Made by a program: the position numbers and the translations under genes
Origin: a virus
Virus record (IMG/VR): IMGVR_UViG_3300042673_001922
Span: 62,001 to 126,000 of that record
Strand: one strand, 5' to 3'
Length of the DNA stretch: 64,000 bases
In this document: in pieces, positions 42,544-52,309 of the stretch
Layout of the letters: every line of letters begins with the position of its first letter
Position numbering within the stretch: the first letter of the stretch is position 1
Notes under the pieces: model-generated
What the model saw: only the letters and a program-made list of their open reading frames with translations
What the model was told of the DNA's origin: nothing
Database searches by the model: none

Positions 42544-42786
42544 ATGAAAACACTAAATAATATTTTAATGAGAATTGTTGCTACCTTTGCTGCATCTGGC
42601 CTTGGAGTCATAGGAGCGGGTGCCATAGCTGGAGTTGAGTTATGGAAAGCTTGCTTTATGGCTGGCATGGCTGGAGTTGCAACTGTAGTAGAAGGTCTTT
42701 CTCGTGCATTTTTAGACGATGGAAAACTTTCGAGTACAGAAATCAACGAAGTATTTAATAAGGTGGACAAAAAAGCTGCCAAATAA
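42544..42786 (+). CDS. Holin-like membrane protein, 80 aa
   Basis: Two hydrophobic helices (FAASGLGVIGAGAIAGVELW and CFMAGMAGVATVVEGLS) and a charged C-terminus fit small actinophage holins. It lies 4 kb after the endolysin. A perfect ribosome site AGGAGGGTGAA is present. It would form lesions allowing the endolysin to reach the wall. Confidence 0.65.
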   Translation: MKTLNNILMRIVATFAASGLGVIGAGAIAGVELWKACFMAGMAGVATVVEGLSRAFLDDGKLSSTEINEVFNKVDKKAAK

Positions 42787-42802
42787 AACATAAGGATTTT
42801 TA

Positions 42803-45580
42803 ATGCCACTTCCCGTAGAGCCTAATATATCTCAAGGTCAAATAGCTTTAGACCCAGTTAATGGAATAGTCTGGTATGTTGACTCAGAAGGAAATAAAGT
42901 ATCCACAGCTTGGTCTTGGTTAAAGCCTGACTTAGATGAAGTGGAAACAGAAGATAATGTAACTATTACTGGCAATCTAACAGTGCAAGGAACTACTGTT
43001 ACGGTTGATGCAGAGACAGTTATCATACAAGATAATTTTATTTTAGTTAACTCAACAAATGGTTCTGCCACTTCTACGACCGCCGGTATAGAAGTAGAAA
43101 GAGGGGCATTAAATAATGTTCAACTAAGGTGGAATGAGTCAACCGATAAGTGGCAGTTTACTAATGATGGAATTACATTCTTAGATTTAAATTCTATAGT
43201 AGAAGACTCGGTAACACTTGGTCTGCATACCATAGGTGATTATATAACCAATCTTACTGCCGGTACTGGAGTTACTCTTTCTAATAATTCTGGACAAGGC
43301 GCTACGCCAACAATTTCTATTGGTCAAGATGTAGCTGCTTCTGCTACTCCAACATTTGCTGGCGTAACAGCACCTCTGACTGGAAACGTAACCGGAAATT
43401 TAACAGGTAATGTTACCGGTAACGTGACTGGAAATGTCACAGGAACTGTGTCTGACATCTCCAACCATGGAATAAATGCTCTTTCTGATGTGACCATAAC
43501 ATCATCGGCAGATGGCGATTTTTTAAGATGGACAGGTTCTGCATGGGTTAATGACGCTGTAAACTTGACGTCTGACACGGTTGGAGATTATGTTAAGAGC
43601 CTAGTCCAAGGTAACGGTCTTACTATCTCTAACAATTCTGGAGAAGGTGCTACTCCAGGTATTGCAATTGACACGTCAATAGTTCAAACTCGTGTTGCCA
43701 ATGTTACAGACACCGAAATTGGATATTTGGATGGCGTAACTTCTGCAATCCAAACACAGTTAGACACTAAAGCCCCTACTGCTTCACCTACCTTTACTGG
43801 AACAGTTACAGTTCCCACACCAATAAGTAACACTGATGCTTCAACAAAAGCTTATGTTGATTCGTCTGTCTCGACCACTGCAAGCAATGCCGCCACAGCG
43901 CTTACTAACCACGAGTCAGATACAACAAATATCCACGGGATTGTTGATACCTCAATTTTGGTTACAACAACAGGAACGCAGACACTTACGAATAAAACAA
44001 TTACTTCACCTTTGGGTTTAGTAAAAGGTGATATTGGACTAGGTAACGTAGATAATACTTCGGATGCCAATAAGCCAGTCTCAACTGCACAGCAAACGGC
44101 ATTAGACCTAAAAGCTAACAGTGCGACACCTACATTTACTGGAATGGTTACCGCACCATACTTAACGGTTAGTGGTGTACAGATAGATGCTAGTGGTCCA
44201 GCTGATACAAACGTTCTTAAATACAATGCTTCTTTAAATAAGTATATACCAGGAGTAGCATCAACCGTAGCTTCTCTAGATGACTTAACTGACGTAATCA
44301 TAACAAGCGCAACCCCAAATCAAGTATTAAAATATGATGGAACAAATTGGGTAAATGCAATAAGTCCAAGTTCCGTTGAAGGCACAACATATTTTGCAAC
44401 AATAGGGAATAATACGGACAGTACGTTTGTGCTTAATCATAATTTAACCACAAGAGATATAGTGGTCAACTTTACGGAAACATCATCTCCGTATTCAAGC
44501 TTTGCAACTTTATGGGAAGCCACTACTTTAAATTCTATTACAGTATATTTTGAAACACCTCCATCTTCTAATAGCATAAGAGTTGGCATCTATGCTGCGG
44601 TTTCCGGAGTAGCTTTAAGTACAGATTTAGACTCTTTAAATGATGTTACTCTAAGTGGTTTAGCTAATGGTGATTTTTTAAGATATGATGGGTCCAACTG
44701 GATTAACGATCCAGTTAATCTATCAACGGATACTGTTGGTGATTATGTCAGCAGCTTGGTGCAGGGCACTGGAATAACAATAACTAATAACTCTGGGGAA
44801 GGTGCAACTCCTACAATATCAGTAGCATCCAACACGTATCAACCATTAGACGCTGACTTGACGGCAATTGCAGCATTAGCTGGAACTTCCGGCAATTTAA
44901 TTAAAACCGCAGCTGACACTTGGGCATTGGATACTAATACTTATATTACTTCTTTAGCATTGGACCAATTGACCGACGTTAATGCAGCAACTCCGTTCAA
45001 TGATCAAGTTTTAGCGTGGCAAAGCTCTACTTCTGAATGGGTAAACAAAACTTTTAGTGCCTCAGTTGCAACTTTAGATTCAGTGGGAGACGTGAGTGCC
45101 GCAACACCATCAAGTGGCGAGACACTTCAATGGAATGGATCAGCTTGGGTCAGCTCAACTATTGTTAACGCCAACGTAAATGCTAGCGCAGCAATCACTT
45201 ATTCTAAACTATCCTTAAACAATAGCATTGAATCTACCGACCTTAAAGATGGTCCAGCTAAAGCCGGCTTTAGATCAACCTTAAATGCGCAAACTGGTAC
45301 TACCTATACATTGCAGCTAACAGATTTAGCAAAATTAGTTACATTGGATAATGCTGCATCTATTACCTTAACGGTCCCTCTCGAATCATCAGTTGCTTTT
45401 GCTATTGGAGATAGGATCGACTTACTTCAAAAGGGAACTGGTCAAGTTACTGTTGCAGGTGCTGGTGGAGTTACTGTTAACTCTACACCAGGACTTAAGC
45501 TGCGTGCAAGATGGTCTTCTGCAACTTTGATCAAGTTAGATACAAATACCTGGGTTTTGATAGGTGACCTACAAGCTTAA
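42803..45580 (+). CDS. Tail fibre-like protein, 925 aa
   Basis: Ser/Thr/Gly/Asn-rich repetitive protein. SNNSG(E/Q)GATP modules occur three times, GDFLR(W/Y)xGSxW several times, and a short TGNVTGNVTGN run lies at ~200. Near residues 340-430 there is a STKAYVDSSVS plus ALDLKANSA element typical of phage tail fibres. The C-terminal ~150 residues resemble a trimeric tip. It probably binds the host or extends the fibre. Ribosome site CATAAGGA. Confidence 0.8.
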   Translation: MPLPVEPNISQGQIALDPVNGIVWYVDSEGNKVSTAWSWLKPDLDEVETEDNVTITGNLTVQGTTVTVDAETVIIQDNFILVNSTNGSATSTTAGIEVERGALNNVQLRWNESTDKWQFTNDGITFLDLNSIVEDSVTLGLHTIGDYITNLTAGTGVTLSNNSGQGATPTISIGQDVAASATPTFAGVTAPLTGNVTGNLTGNVTGNVTGNVTGTVSDISNHGINALSDVTITSSADGDFLRWTGSAWVNDAVNLTSDTVGDYVKSLVQGNGLTISNNSGEGATPGIAIDTSIVQTRVANVTDTEIGYLDGVTSAIQTQLDTKAPTASPTFTGTVTVPTPISNTDASTKAYVDSSVSTTASNAATALTNHESDTTNIHGIVDTSILVTTTGTQTLTNKTITSPLGLVKGDIGLGNVDNTSDANKPVSTAQQTALDLKANSATPTFTGMVTAPYLTVSGVQIDASGPADTNVLKYNASLNKYIPGVASTVASLDDLTDVIITSATPNQVLKYDGTNWVNAISPSSVEGTTYFATIGNNTDSTFVLNHNLTTRDIVVNFTETSSPYSSFATLWEATTLNSITVYFETPPSSNSIRVGIYAAVSGVALSTDLDSLNDVTLSGLANGDFLRYDGSNWINDPVNLSTDTVGDYVSSLVQGTGITITNNSGEGATPTISVASNTYQPLDADLTAIAALAGTSGNLIKTAADTWALDTNTYITSLALDQLTDVNAATPFNDQVLAWQSSTSEWVNKTFSASVATLDSVGDVSAATPSSGETLQWNGSAWVSSTIVNANVNASAAITYSKLSLNNSIESTDLKDGPAKAGFRSTLNAQTGTTYTLQLTDLAKLVTLDNAASITLTVPLESSVAFAIGDRIDLLQKGTGQVTVAGAGGVTVNSTPGLKLRARWSSATLIKLDTNTWVLIGDLQA

Positions 45581-45581
45581 T

Positions 45582-46190
45582 CTATTTAAACTTTGGTCCT
45601 TCAACCCAAATTACAATAGACTTTCTTACTCCAGATAGAACTGGCTTTACTCCATGCAGCATGAATGATGGAAATAATATCATCTGTCCCTTTTTTAAAG
45701 CATGCAGTGATGGGTTTCCGCTGAGGTGAATAAAAAATTCGCCACCTATAAAATCTTTTTCTGGCTCATTTAGAAGTAAACTTAAAGAGAGTTTTCTAGT
45801 ATCAATCATATAGCCCGGCTTATCTTTGCCAAAAATTAAATCAGTGTGAGCATCATACTTCCCGTTTTCTGATCCTTCGTATTCGGCATATTGAAAAAAT
45901 GAATATCCATATAAATCAAAATTATAAAATGCTTTATTAGCATGATCTAATGCTTGATTTATTCTGTCGATAAACCATGTATTTTCCTGGTCTACATCAT
46001 TGAAACAATTATTAGACACCCTAGCAAATGAGTCACTACCTACAGTAGAAGCTTTATTTAGTTTCTTTGAGGAACAATATTCTTCTATCTTTTTTAGCTC
46101 TTCGTTTGTAAAGCATTCATCTATGAAGACCCATGGTTCGGTTATCTTTGAGTATGAGCGTGGATTATTGGAAATTGCTGACATAATCAC
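45582..46190 (-). CDS. 2-oxoglutarate/Fe(II)-dependent oxygenase
   Basis: Prolyl-4-hydroxylase-type dioxygenase of 202 residues. YDAHTDLIF gives HxD, SLSLLLNEPEKDFIGGEF the central strands, and FMLHGVKPVLSGVRKSIVIW the distal His and 2OG-binding Arg. Lone minus-strand gene between fibre genes. Possible targets are fibre residues or DNA bases. Start ATG 46190 or 46184. Confidence 0.85.
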   Translation of the reverse strand: MIMSAISNNPRSYSKITEPWVFIDECFTNEELKKIEEYCSSKKLNKASTVGSDSFARVSNNCFNDVDQENTWFIDRINQALDHANKAFYNFDLYGYSFFQYAEYEGSENGKYDAHTDLIFGKDKPGYMIDTRKLSLSLLLNEPEKDFIGGEFFIHLSGNPSLHALKKGQMILFPSFMLHGVKPVLSGVRKSIVIWVEGPKFK

Positions 46191-46232
46191 ATTTTATCAT
46201 AACCAAGATTCGTTTGATAGCCATAAGTATTA

Positions 46233-46241
46233 ATTACTATA
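46233..46241 (+). promoter_or_regulatory. Late-type promoter motif ATTACTATA
   Basis: ATTACTATAATAG upstream of the 46301/46666 fibre genes. Confidence 0.55.
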
Positions 46242-46300
46242 ATAGATATCTAGTTAATCTTGAGGGGTTAACTTTAATTTAGAAAGGTTTGGTTGAGGCC

Positions 46301-46666
46301 ATGCCCAATTTTTACAATAGGCTTAAAGCTATAAAATTTAGTACAGCATCTGATACTGCTGTAGAAATAGGACCATCTTCTAGTGCCACTCCAAACTTTG
46401 CCATCGATGCAGGTGGTAAGTTAAAATGGAGTTCTGGCTCAGCGGTTGCCGATGCAAACCTTTACCGCACTTCTGCAGGCACTTTAAAAACAGATGGAAG
46501 CCTAGAAATCCTAGTAGGATTAACGGCAGCAACACCAAATTTTACTGGGCCAACTTCAATTACAGGAAGTTTAACATTAAATGGAACTAATGTCCCAACT
46601 ACATTTGTTTCTACAGCAACACCATCAGGAGGTAGTGATGGTGACACTTGGATGGTCTATTCTTAA
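46301..46666 (+). CDS. Small fibre-related protein, 121 aa
   Basis: FYNRLKAIKFSTASDTAV, TPNFAIDAGGKLKWSS and SLTLNGTNVPTTFVS, ending GDTWMVYS, resemble short tail-fibre connector pieces. The start is ATG 46301 with AAAGG 13 bases upstream; a TTG at 46289 is possible. TAATG junction with the next gene. Confidence 0.6.
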   Translation: MPNFYNRLKAIKFSTASDTAVEIGPSSSATPNFAIDAGGKLKWSSGSAVADANLYRTSAGTLKTDGSLEILVGLTAATPNFTGPTSITGSLTLNGTNVPTTFVSTATPSGGSDGDTWMVYS

Positions 46667-49047
46667 TGTCTCAATACATTAAAGCTAGCGGAGTTTGGAG
46701 TACAGCAAAACCTTACGTTAAAGTTGGGGGGATTTGGAAATTTCCTGACTACATATATAATAAAGTTGCTGGTCGTTGGTACACATCTTTTATTAAGGGT
46801 GGCCTTGTTGATCGTTCTTGGGATGATAGGGATGAAACAGGAGAATTTGGTATAGGAACAGCAGGTTACCTTATGTCTATAGTTATTCAATCCGATGGAA
46901 AAATATTAGTCGGAGGAGCCTTTACAAACTGGAATGGCGTATCACACAACCGTCTCGTTCGTCTTAATTCAGATGGGACAAGAGACACAACTTTTATGAC
47001 AAATATTGGAACAGCAGCAAACCAACCTGTTAACAGCATTGCTGTCCAAACCGACGGTAAGATTCTTGTTGGTGGCGAATTTACAACCTGGAATGGTACA
47101 ACAGTTAACCGAATTGTGCGTTTAAATTCTGATGGAACCAGAGACACATCGTTTACAACAAATACGGGTACAGCAGCAAATAATAATATATATTCAATAG
47201 CTGTTCAATCTGATGGAAAGATTTTAATTGGAGGAGCCTTTACAACCTGGAATGGTACAACAGTTAACCGAATTGTACGTTTAAACTCTGACGGAACAAG
47301 AGACACATCGTTTACAACTAATACGGGTACTGGGGCAAATTCAAACATATTATCCATAGCTGTTCAATCTGATGGTAAGATTTTAATTGGAGGAGCCTTT
47401 ACAACCTTTAACGGTGTAACTGTTAACCGAATTGTGCGTTTAAATTCTGATGGAACTGCGGACGCTAGCTTTGCAGATAATACAGGTAATGGGGCAAATG
47501 GTCAAATATATTCAATAGCTGTTCAGTCCAATGGTAAGATTTTAATTGGTGGGACTTTTACAACCTTTAATAGCGCAACTGTTAATCGTATTGTACGTTT
47601 AGATTCTGATGGAAATGCGGACGCTACCTTTTCAAATATTGGAACAGCAGCAAATAATTATATATATTCAATAGCTGTTCAGTCCGACGGAAAAATATTA
47701 ATTGGTGGGACTTTTACCGATTGGGATGGTGTAACTGTTAACCGAATTGTACGTTTAGATTCTGATGGAACTAGAGACACATCTTTCTCAACAAATACTG
47801 GTACAGCAGCAAATAATTATATATATTCAATAGCTGTTCAGTCCGACGGTAAAATTGTTATTGGAGGAAACTTTACAGCTTTTAGTGGTGTAGGACATAA
47901 TCGTATTATTCGCTTAAATTCTGATGGAAGTCCCCCACCGCTTAATTCATTTGCTAGTGGTCCAGTAAGCTCTATAGCTATTCAGTCTGATGGAAAAATA
48001 TTAGTAGGTGGCGAATTCAAAGATTGGAACGGTGTAGAAGTTAACCGTATCGTTCGCTTAAACTCAGACGGGACAGTAGATACAGCTTTTTCAGCAAATA
48101 TTGGAACAGCAGCAAATGATTATATATATTCAATAGCTGTTCAGTCCGACGGAAAAATATTAATTGGAGGTTGGTTTACAGAGTGGAATGGCGCACCGTT
48201 AAACCGTATCGTTCGCTTAAACTCAGACGGCACAGACGACACTACCTTTTCAACAAATATTGGAACAGCAGCAAATTCATTTATACAGTCCATAGCTGTT
48301 CAATCTGATGGTAAGATTTTAATTGGTGGGTTTTTTTCTAGCTGGAATGGCGTATCACATAGTCGTATCGTTCGTCTTAATTCAAATGGAACAAGAGACA
48401 CTACCTTTTCAACAAATATTGGAACAGCAGCAAATGATCAGATATTCTCTGTAGCTGTTCAGTCCGACGGTAAAATTGTTATTGGAGGTTGGTTTCCTAG
48501 CTGGAATGGTACGACCGTTCAACGTATTGTTCGCTTAAACTCAGATGGAACTAGGGACACTGCCTTCACAGTAAATACAGGTACTGGTTTTAGCGACAAT
48601 GTACAATCAGTAGCAATCCAAACAGATGGTAAGATTGTAATAGTAGGTCAGTTTGGATTCTTTAATGGTGTAACCGCTAACTTTATTGTTCGTCTAAATT
48701 CAGACGGAACTAGGGACACAACCTTCACAACGAATACGGGTACTGGAGCTAATAATTATATATATTCAATAGCTTTTCAGTCCAATGGTAAGATATTAGT
48801 CGGAGGAGCCTTTACAACCTTTAATGGCGTAACTGTTAATCGTATACTACGCCTAAATTCTGATGGAACCAGAGACGCAGCTTTTACAACAAATATTGGT
48901 AACAATATTATATCTGAAGGTGGAATTTTATCTATAGCTATTCAAACTGATAATAAAATCTTAGTAGGTGGGTCATTTAGATCATTTAGGGCATTAGATC
49001 AATGTAGTAGAAATTTTGTTCGCATAGGAGGAGAAGACGCATCATGA
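46666..49047 (+). CDS. Delta-60-repeat beta-propeller-like fibre protein, 793 aa
   Basis: About fourteen repeats of ~54 residues with SIAVQSDGKILIGGAF-type cores and VNRIVRLNSDG endings. These match the delta-60 repeat. A short N-terminal segment (KVGGIWKFPDYIYN) is typical of virion attachment. The DNA copies are also similar, so the gene has expanded by duplication. A receptor-binding or decorative virion role is likely. ATG 46666 follows TAATG; a TTG at 46648 is less likely. Confidence 0.82.
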   Translation: MSQYIKASGVWSTAKPYVKVGGIWKFPDYIYNKVAGRWYTSFIKGGLVDRSWDDRDETGEFGIGTAGYLMSIVIQSDGKILVGGAFTNWNGVSHNRLVRLNSDGTRDTTFMTNIGTAANQPVNSIAVQTDGKILVGGEFTTWNGTTVNRIVRLNSDGTRDTSFTTNTGTAANNNIYSIAVQSDGKILIGGAFTTWNGTTVNRIVRLNSDGTRDTSFTTNTGTGANSNILSIAVQSDGKILIGGAFTTFNGVTVNRIVRLNSDGTADASFADNTGNGANGQIYSIAVQSNGKILIGGTFTTFNSATVNRIVRLDSDGNADATFSNIGTAANNYIYSIAVQSDGKILIGGTFTDWDGVTVNRIVRLDSDGTRDTSFSTNTGTAANNYIYSIAVQSDGKIVIGGNFTAFSGVGHNRIIRLNSDGSPPPLNSFASGPVSSIAIQSDGKILVGGEFKDWNGVEVNRIVRLNSDGTVDTAFSANIGTAANDYIYSIAVQSDGKILIGGWFTEWNGAPLNRIVRLNSDGTDDTTFSTNIGTAANSFIQSIAVQSDGKILIGGFFSSWNGVSHSRIVRLNSNGTRDTTFSTNIGTAANDQIFSVAVQSDGKIVIGGWFPSWNGTTVQRIVRLNSDGTRDTAFTVNTGTGFSDNVQSVAIQTDGKIVIVGQFGFFNGVTANFIVRLNSDGTRDTTFTTNTGTGANNYIYSIAFQSNGKILVGGAFTTFNGVTVNRILRLNSDGTRDAAFTTNIGNNIISEGGILSIAIQTDNKILVGGSFRSFRALDQCSRNFVRIGGEDAS

Positions 49048-49211
49048 TTAATTATGAGCCTATAACAAAAGAAGAATTTATAGAACAAAATCCTTTTGGA
49101 ACAATTTCCAAACAAAATGATGATGGTTCTACAACCCTTTTAACTCAAGAAGAATACGATAATTGGGTAGAATATTCTAAAGGAATCTGGGAAGACCCAA
49201 AAGATTCTTAA
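49044..49211 (+). CDS. Small acidic protein after the fibre gene, 55 aa
   Basis: ATGA overlap with the fibre stop and a GGAGGAGAAG ribosome site. EEFIEQNPFGTISKQNDDGS and EEYDNWVEY suggest a compact fold, perhaps a fibre-assembly chaperone. No family recognised. Confidence 0.6.
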   Translation: MINYEPITKEEFIEQNPFGTISKQNDDGSTTLLTQEEYDNWVEYSKGIWEDPKDS

Positions 49212-49230
49212 TATTTAAAAACTTATCTTA

Positions 49231-49407
49231 TTAATGATCCGTTTTATAAAAACCAGATCCTACAAATTGTATACCTGGCGCAGAATAATCTCTTTTTAAT
49301 TGAGATCCACATTCCGGACAACAAGTAATTATTTGATCCTCTGTCATCTTACGTGATTCAGAACAAGTATGATCATTATCAATGCATATATAATTATAAG
49401 TTGGCAT
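49231..49407 (-). CDS. FmdB-type zinc-ribbon protein, 58 aa
   Basis: MPTYNYICIDNDHTC and CCPECGS form a zinc ribbon, and GIQFVGSGFYKTD is the usual FmdB-family C-terminus. ATG 49407 is preferred by homology over an ATG at 49440. Role unknown, perhaps transcriptional. Confidence 0.8.
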   Translation of the reverse strand: MPTYNYICIDNDHTCSESRKMTEDQIITCCPECGSQLKRDYSAPGIQFVGSGFYKTDH

Positions 49408-49411
49408 AATA

Positions 49412-49678
49412 TTATTCCACTTCAATAAAGATGCATTCACCTGGGCATTCTTCGGCAGCTTCTATAACATCTTGCAATAAAGATTCTGGTACAGTAGCCA
49501 TTCCTTGTGCCATTTGATAGACAGGTCCTTCGCCTTTTCCAGTTGGCCCCATAAGATTAGGCCAATCAACTTCTTTTACATATGCCAAGCCATCATTGTG
49601 CATTTCAAAAACTGCTGGTGCAATTTCAGCACAGAGGCCATCGCCAGTACAAAGATCTTGATCGATCCAAACCTTCAT
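49412..49678 (-). CDS. Small ferredoxin (3Fe-4S type), 88 aa
   Basis: VWIDQDLCTGDGLCAEIAP with CPGECIFIE near the end gives the CxxxxxC...C spacing of actinobacterial P450-type ferredoxins. VFEMHNDGLAYV is the usual middle. An insert (VDWPNLMGPTGKG) is also seen. It may supply electrons to the host, the 2OG enzyme or Fe-S nucleases. Confidence 0.82.
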   Translation of the reverse strand: MKVWIDQDLCTGDGLCAEIAPAVFEMHNDGLAYVKEVDWPNLMGPTGKGEGPVYQMAQGMATVPESLLQDVIEAAEECPGECIFIEVE

Positions 49679-49680
49679 GT

Positions 49681-50058
49681 TTAACCCTTCTTTAAAAGTT
49701 CGTTAGGTATAATCCAAAGTTTACAAACAGCATTTGGTTGTATGGTTCCGGCAACTATTTCACAGCCTTGCCCGCCCTTAAAAAATACACAGTTAGAACA
49801 AATTAATCCTTCTTTAATAAATGGATTCTTAGCAGCTGGTGCATAGTGTGCTCCATTTCCTAAAGAAGTTTGATCAAACATGCCGTGCATTTCTACAGTT
49901 GCTTCATACTGTTCATACATCATTTTTTGTCTAGCATTTAATTTTGATTTGGGATCATCCATATCTTCTTCTTCATCTTCGGAATCATCCATCTCTGGTT
50001 CTTCAGGCATCTCTTCATCATCTGGAGATTGATATTCACTTAACCAGTAGTTTCTCAT
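49681..50058 (-). CDS. Acidic protein with C-terminal four-Cys domain, 125 aa
   Basis: Very acidic N-terminus, then CSNCVFFKGGQGCEIVAG and AVCKLWIIP. The Cys pattern C-x2-C-x8-C-x13-C is shared with the next gene, so they are paralogues. It overlaps that gene by 4 bases. Probably binds metal or Fe-S. Confidence 0.65.
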   Translation of the reverse strand: MRNYWLSEYQSPDDEEMPEEPEMDDSEDEEEDMDDPKSKLNARQKMMYEQYEATVEMHGMFDQTSLGNGAHYAPAAKNPFIKEGLICSNCVFFKGGQGCEIVAGTIQPNAVCKLWIIPNELLKKG

Positions 50059-50375
50059 TCACTTTTTCCCGACTTGACGACACCATCGTAGATAGCAGCT
50101 AGGCGACAATAGCCATTGTCCTCTACGGTCTGGGCAACAATCTTACAAACGCCATTGCCTTCATACAATGCACAGTTGGCACACTTAACACCAATAGATA
50201 AATTGTCATTTTCTATGCCTGGAACATAGCCAACCCAGATGCCATTGCCATCACTGTTGGAAAGCTTGCCATATTTGCTGACAATTCCTAGCATTGCGTT
50301 TGCATATTCTTGTTCTGCTGGAGGAAGTTTTCTTTCCATTTCCTCTAAAAGTTCGGCTAACCAATAACTATCCAT
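50055..50375 (-). CDS. Four-Cys protein, paralogue of the previous gene, 106 aa
   Basis: CANCALYEGNGVCKIVAQ and GYCRLAAIY repeat the four-Cys pattern of the 49681 gene. The N-terminus WLAELLEEMERKLPP is helical. ATG follows AAGGAAATAAATTAAA. Confidence 0.65.
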   Translation of the reverse strand: MDSYWLAELLEEMERKLPPAEQEYANAMLGIVSKYGKLSNSDGNGIWVGYVPGIENDNLSIGVKCANCALYEGNGVCKIVAQTVEDNGYCRLAAIYDGVVKSGKSE

Positions 50376-50395
50376 TTTAATTTATTTCCTTTTAG

Positions 50396-50620
50396 TTAAG
50401 ATGCAGGGACTGCTTGTTCTTTTGGAATACAGTTTCTAGTGCAATATACATTGCTTTTGTGTTCCCAAATTATACCTTTACTGAGGCTTCTACTGCAACT
50501 AGGGCAGCTAAATTTAACACCTTTAATACCAACATATTTAACTGCTTTACCAGGTAATTCTACTTTAATTTCTTTTTGACTATTAGAAACATTTTTCTTT
50601 GCTGGCTTTTTTCCTGCCAT
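50396..50620 (-). CDS. Small zinc-finger protein, 74 aa
   Basis: Basic N-terminus (MAGKKPAKKN) and CPSCSRSL ... YCTRNC zinc-binding residues. It is first in the minus-strand unit that includes the Cys proteins and ferredoxin, driven by the shared promoter region at 50641-50661. Ribosome site GGAGG. Confidence 0.7.
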   Translation of the reverse strand: MAGKKPAKKNVSNSQKEIKVELPGKAVKYVGIKGVKFSCPSCSRSLSKGIIWEHKSNVYCTRNCIPKEQAVPAS

Positions 50621-50640
50621 AACATACCTCCAAACATTGG

Positions 50641-50661
50641 TTACTATTTAGTCTATAGTAA
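50641..50661. promoter_or_regulatory. Bidirectional late-type promoter (inverted TTACTAT pair)
   Basis: TTACTAT (50641-50647) and ATAGTAA (50655-50661) form a perfect 7-bp inverted repeat with a 7-base spacer. Each half is the late-type motif pointing towards one of the divergent genes (50680 plus, 50620 minus). Confidence 0.6.
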
Positions 50662-50679
50662 TACAAAACTGGAGTTTTT

Positions 50680-52306
50680 ATGGCCAAAAAACAATTTACA
50701 ACGGTTAATATAAATGATTTCTTTGTTTCAGAACCAGGACCTCCAGCCCCTATAACATTAACTACGACATCTGCCCCTCCTTCGTCCCCTGTCTCCAGGT
50801 CTTCTAATATCATTTCATCATCCGGTGGTATAGAAAAAATTTCAACTTCAAGAAAAGGCTTTGATGACGATCCTGAAAGGGTAAGCAAAAGAAGGGGTAA
50901 AAATAGAGGAGGAAGATCAGGCAAGGCGTCAATACCTACACCTCATATATTAGATGCATCCAACACTAACTCTAGAACCTTGATGCAAAATCTTCTTCCA
51001 AAAGAAATGGTTCCACAGGGTTATTTTAATCCAATTGAAATTAAATTAAAAAGTGGAAGAACAAAATTTGTAAATCCACTAAACCAAAATCAAGTTATAT
51101 TTACAAGGGATAAAAAACGGAAGAATTAAATTCACGAATCCAGAATTTACTTTTAATAAAACTGATAATCTTGCTAGAAAAGTAGAGAATGTATTTAACC
51201 CTAACCAGGTTAATGCAGATCTAGATCCTATTTATCTTAGACCAAAAAATGGAGCTCCAATTTCTACTCCAGCTTCAAGATATGATCCCATGGGAGAAGG
51301 TGTATTAAGACCTTTAAATAAAGGTGAAAGAGCAGCTTTTGATCATAGCAGGAAGATGAAGGCAAAATATAACTCTCCAAAAAGAAGAAGTTATTTAACT
51401 AGAGAAGATATTTTAAATACCGCAAACATGGAAAGAAGACAGTATACAGTAGGAAGATATGCTGGATCGGTTGCTGAATACAAAGCAAAAGTAGCAAAGT
51501 ATATTATGGATCTTGAAAATGAGCTTTCATATTTAGATGCTGGATCTAAAAAACAAGTTCGTCGAGCAATTATAGAAGATACTCTTACTGATCTAAGAAA
51601 AGAAATGAGAAAGACTGCTGACCAGATTAATCCAAGCAAAAGTGGTCTTCCTCATAAATTAGAAATGAAAATTATGGAGTCCCTAAAAGGAGATGATCAG
51701 CCACTTAATTTTCTTACAAATCCATCTTCTAGACAAAATGCTATTATAGCTAGAAGAAAAGCTATTAGAGCTGGAGTCATAAAGCCAATGCAGCCGATGG
51801 AATCCTACATGAGTAGAGTTGAAAGACTAATGCAAAGTGGTATGCGTGAGTCATATTTGTCGAAAAAGGGATACGGTACTGACAATCTTTTAAAGGATCA
51901 GCCAGATTTTATTCAACCCAGAACAACAACAAGGGTAAGCATAAATAATCTAACAAGTAAAACTAATTTATCTACTGCTGCAACTAGTGCAAATCCAAAA
52001 ATTGATAAAGACTATATTCCTAGTTCTGTAAATAGATATTTGCAAACTGCAAGTATTAATTCTAGTCAGCCAGCAGCAAATATAGCAAGTGCTGTAGGAG
52101 AAACTCTTCCAACTGGAACTCCGGGAAGAATGATGTCCTCAACAGCCCAAAGGCTAGCAGATGACACCATGAGGGCAGCTAGCGTTGTGCATAGTTCTAA
52201 GCTTGGATTTGCTGCAATAGGAATGGGTGCACTGGGAGCTGCTTTTGGTATATCATCTCTGCGTAGTAAGTCAATGGAAAAGCAAATGGAAATGGAAAGA
52301 GTTTAG
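50680..52306 (+). CDS. Large putative virion protein, interrupted by CGGA, 541 aa by four-base reading
   Basis: The first frame (146 aa) ends at DKK before CGGA (51118-51121); triplet reading stops at 51129. Four-base reading continues DKK-G-RIKFTNPEF into an open frame that has no start of its own until 51290. An internal repeat supports Gly: LKSGRTKFVNP earlier and DKKGRIKFTNP across the site. The rest is basic and helical (~200-300), Ser/Thr-rich, with a hydrophobic AAIGMGALGAAFGI near the end. The family is unknown; the paired gene downstream shares the C-terminal style. Confidence 0.72.
51118..51121 (+). other. CGGA four-base codon site (Gly147)
   Basis: AAA-AAA-CGGA-AGA. An A6 run precedes it, but CGG is again the last in-frame codon before the break. 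Confidence 0.75.
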
Positions 52307-52309
52307 ATT

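Noticed and set aside
46860-49000. CRISPR-like repeats
   Set aside because: The repeated DNA is in-frame coding repeats of the delta-60 protein with no spacer pattern.
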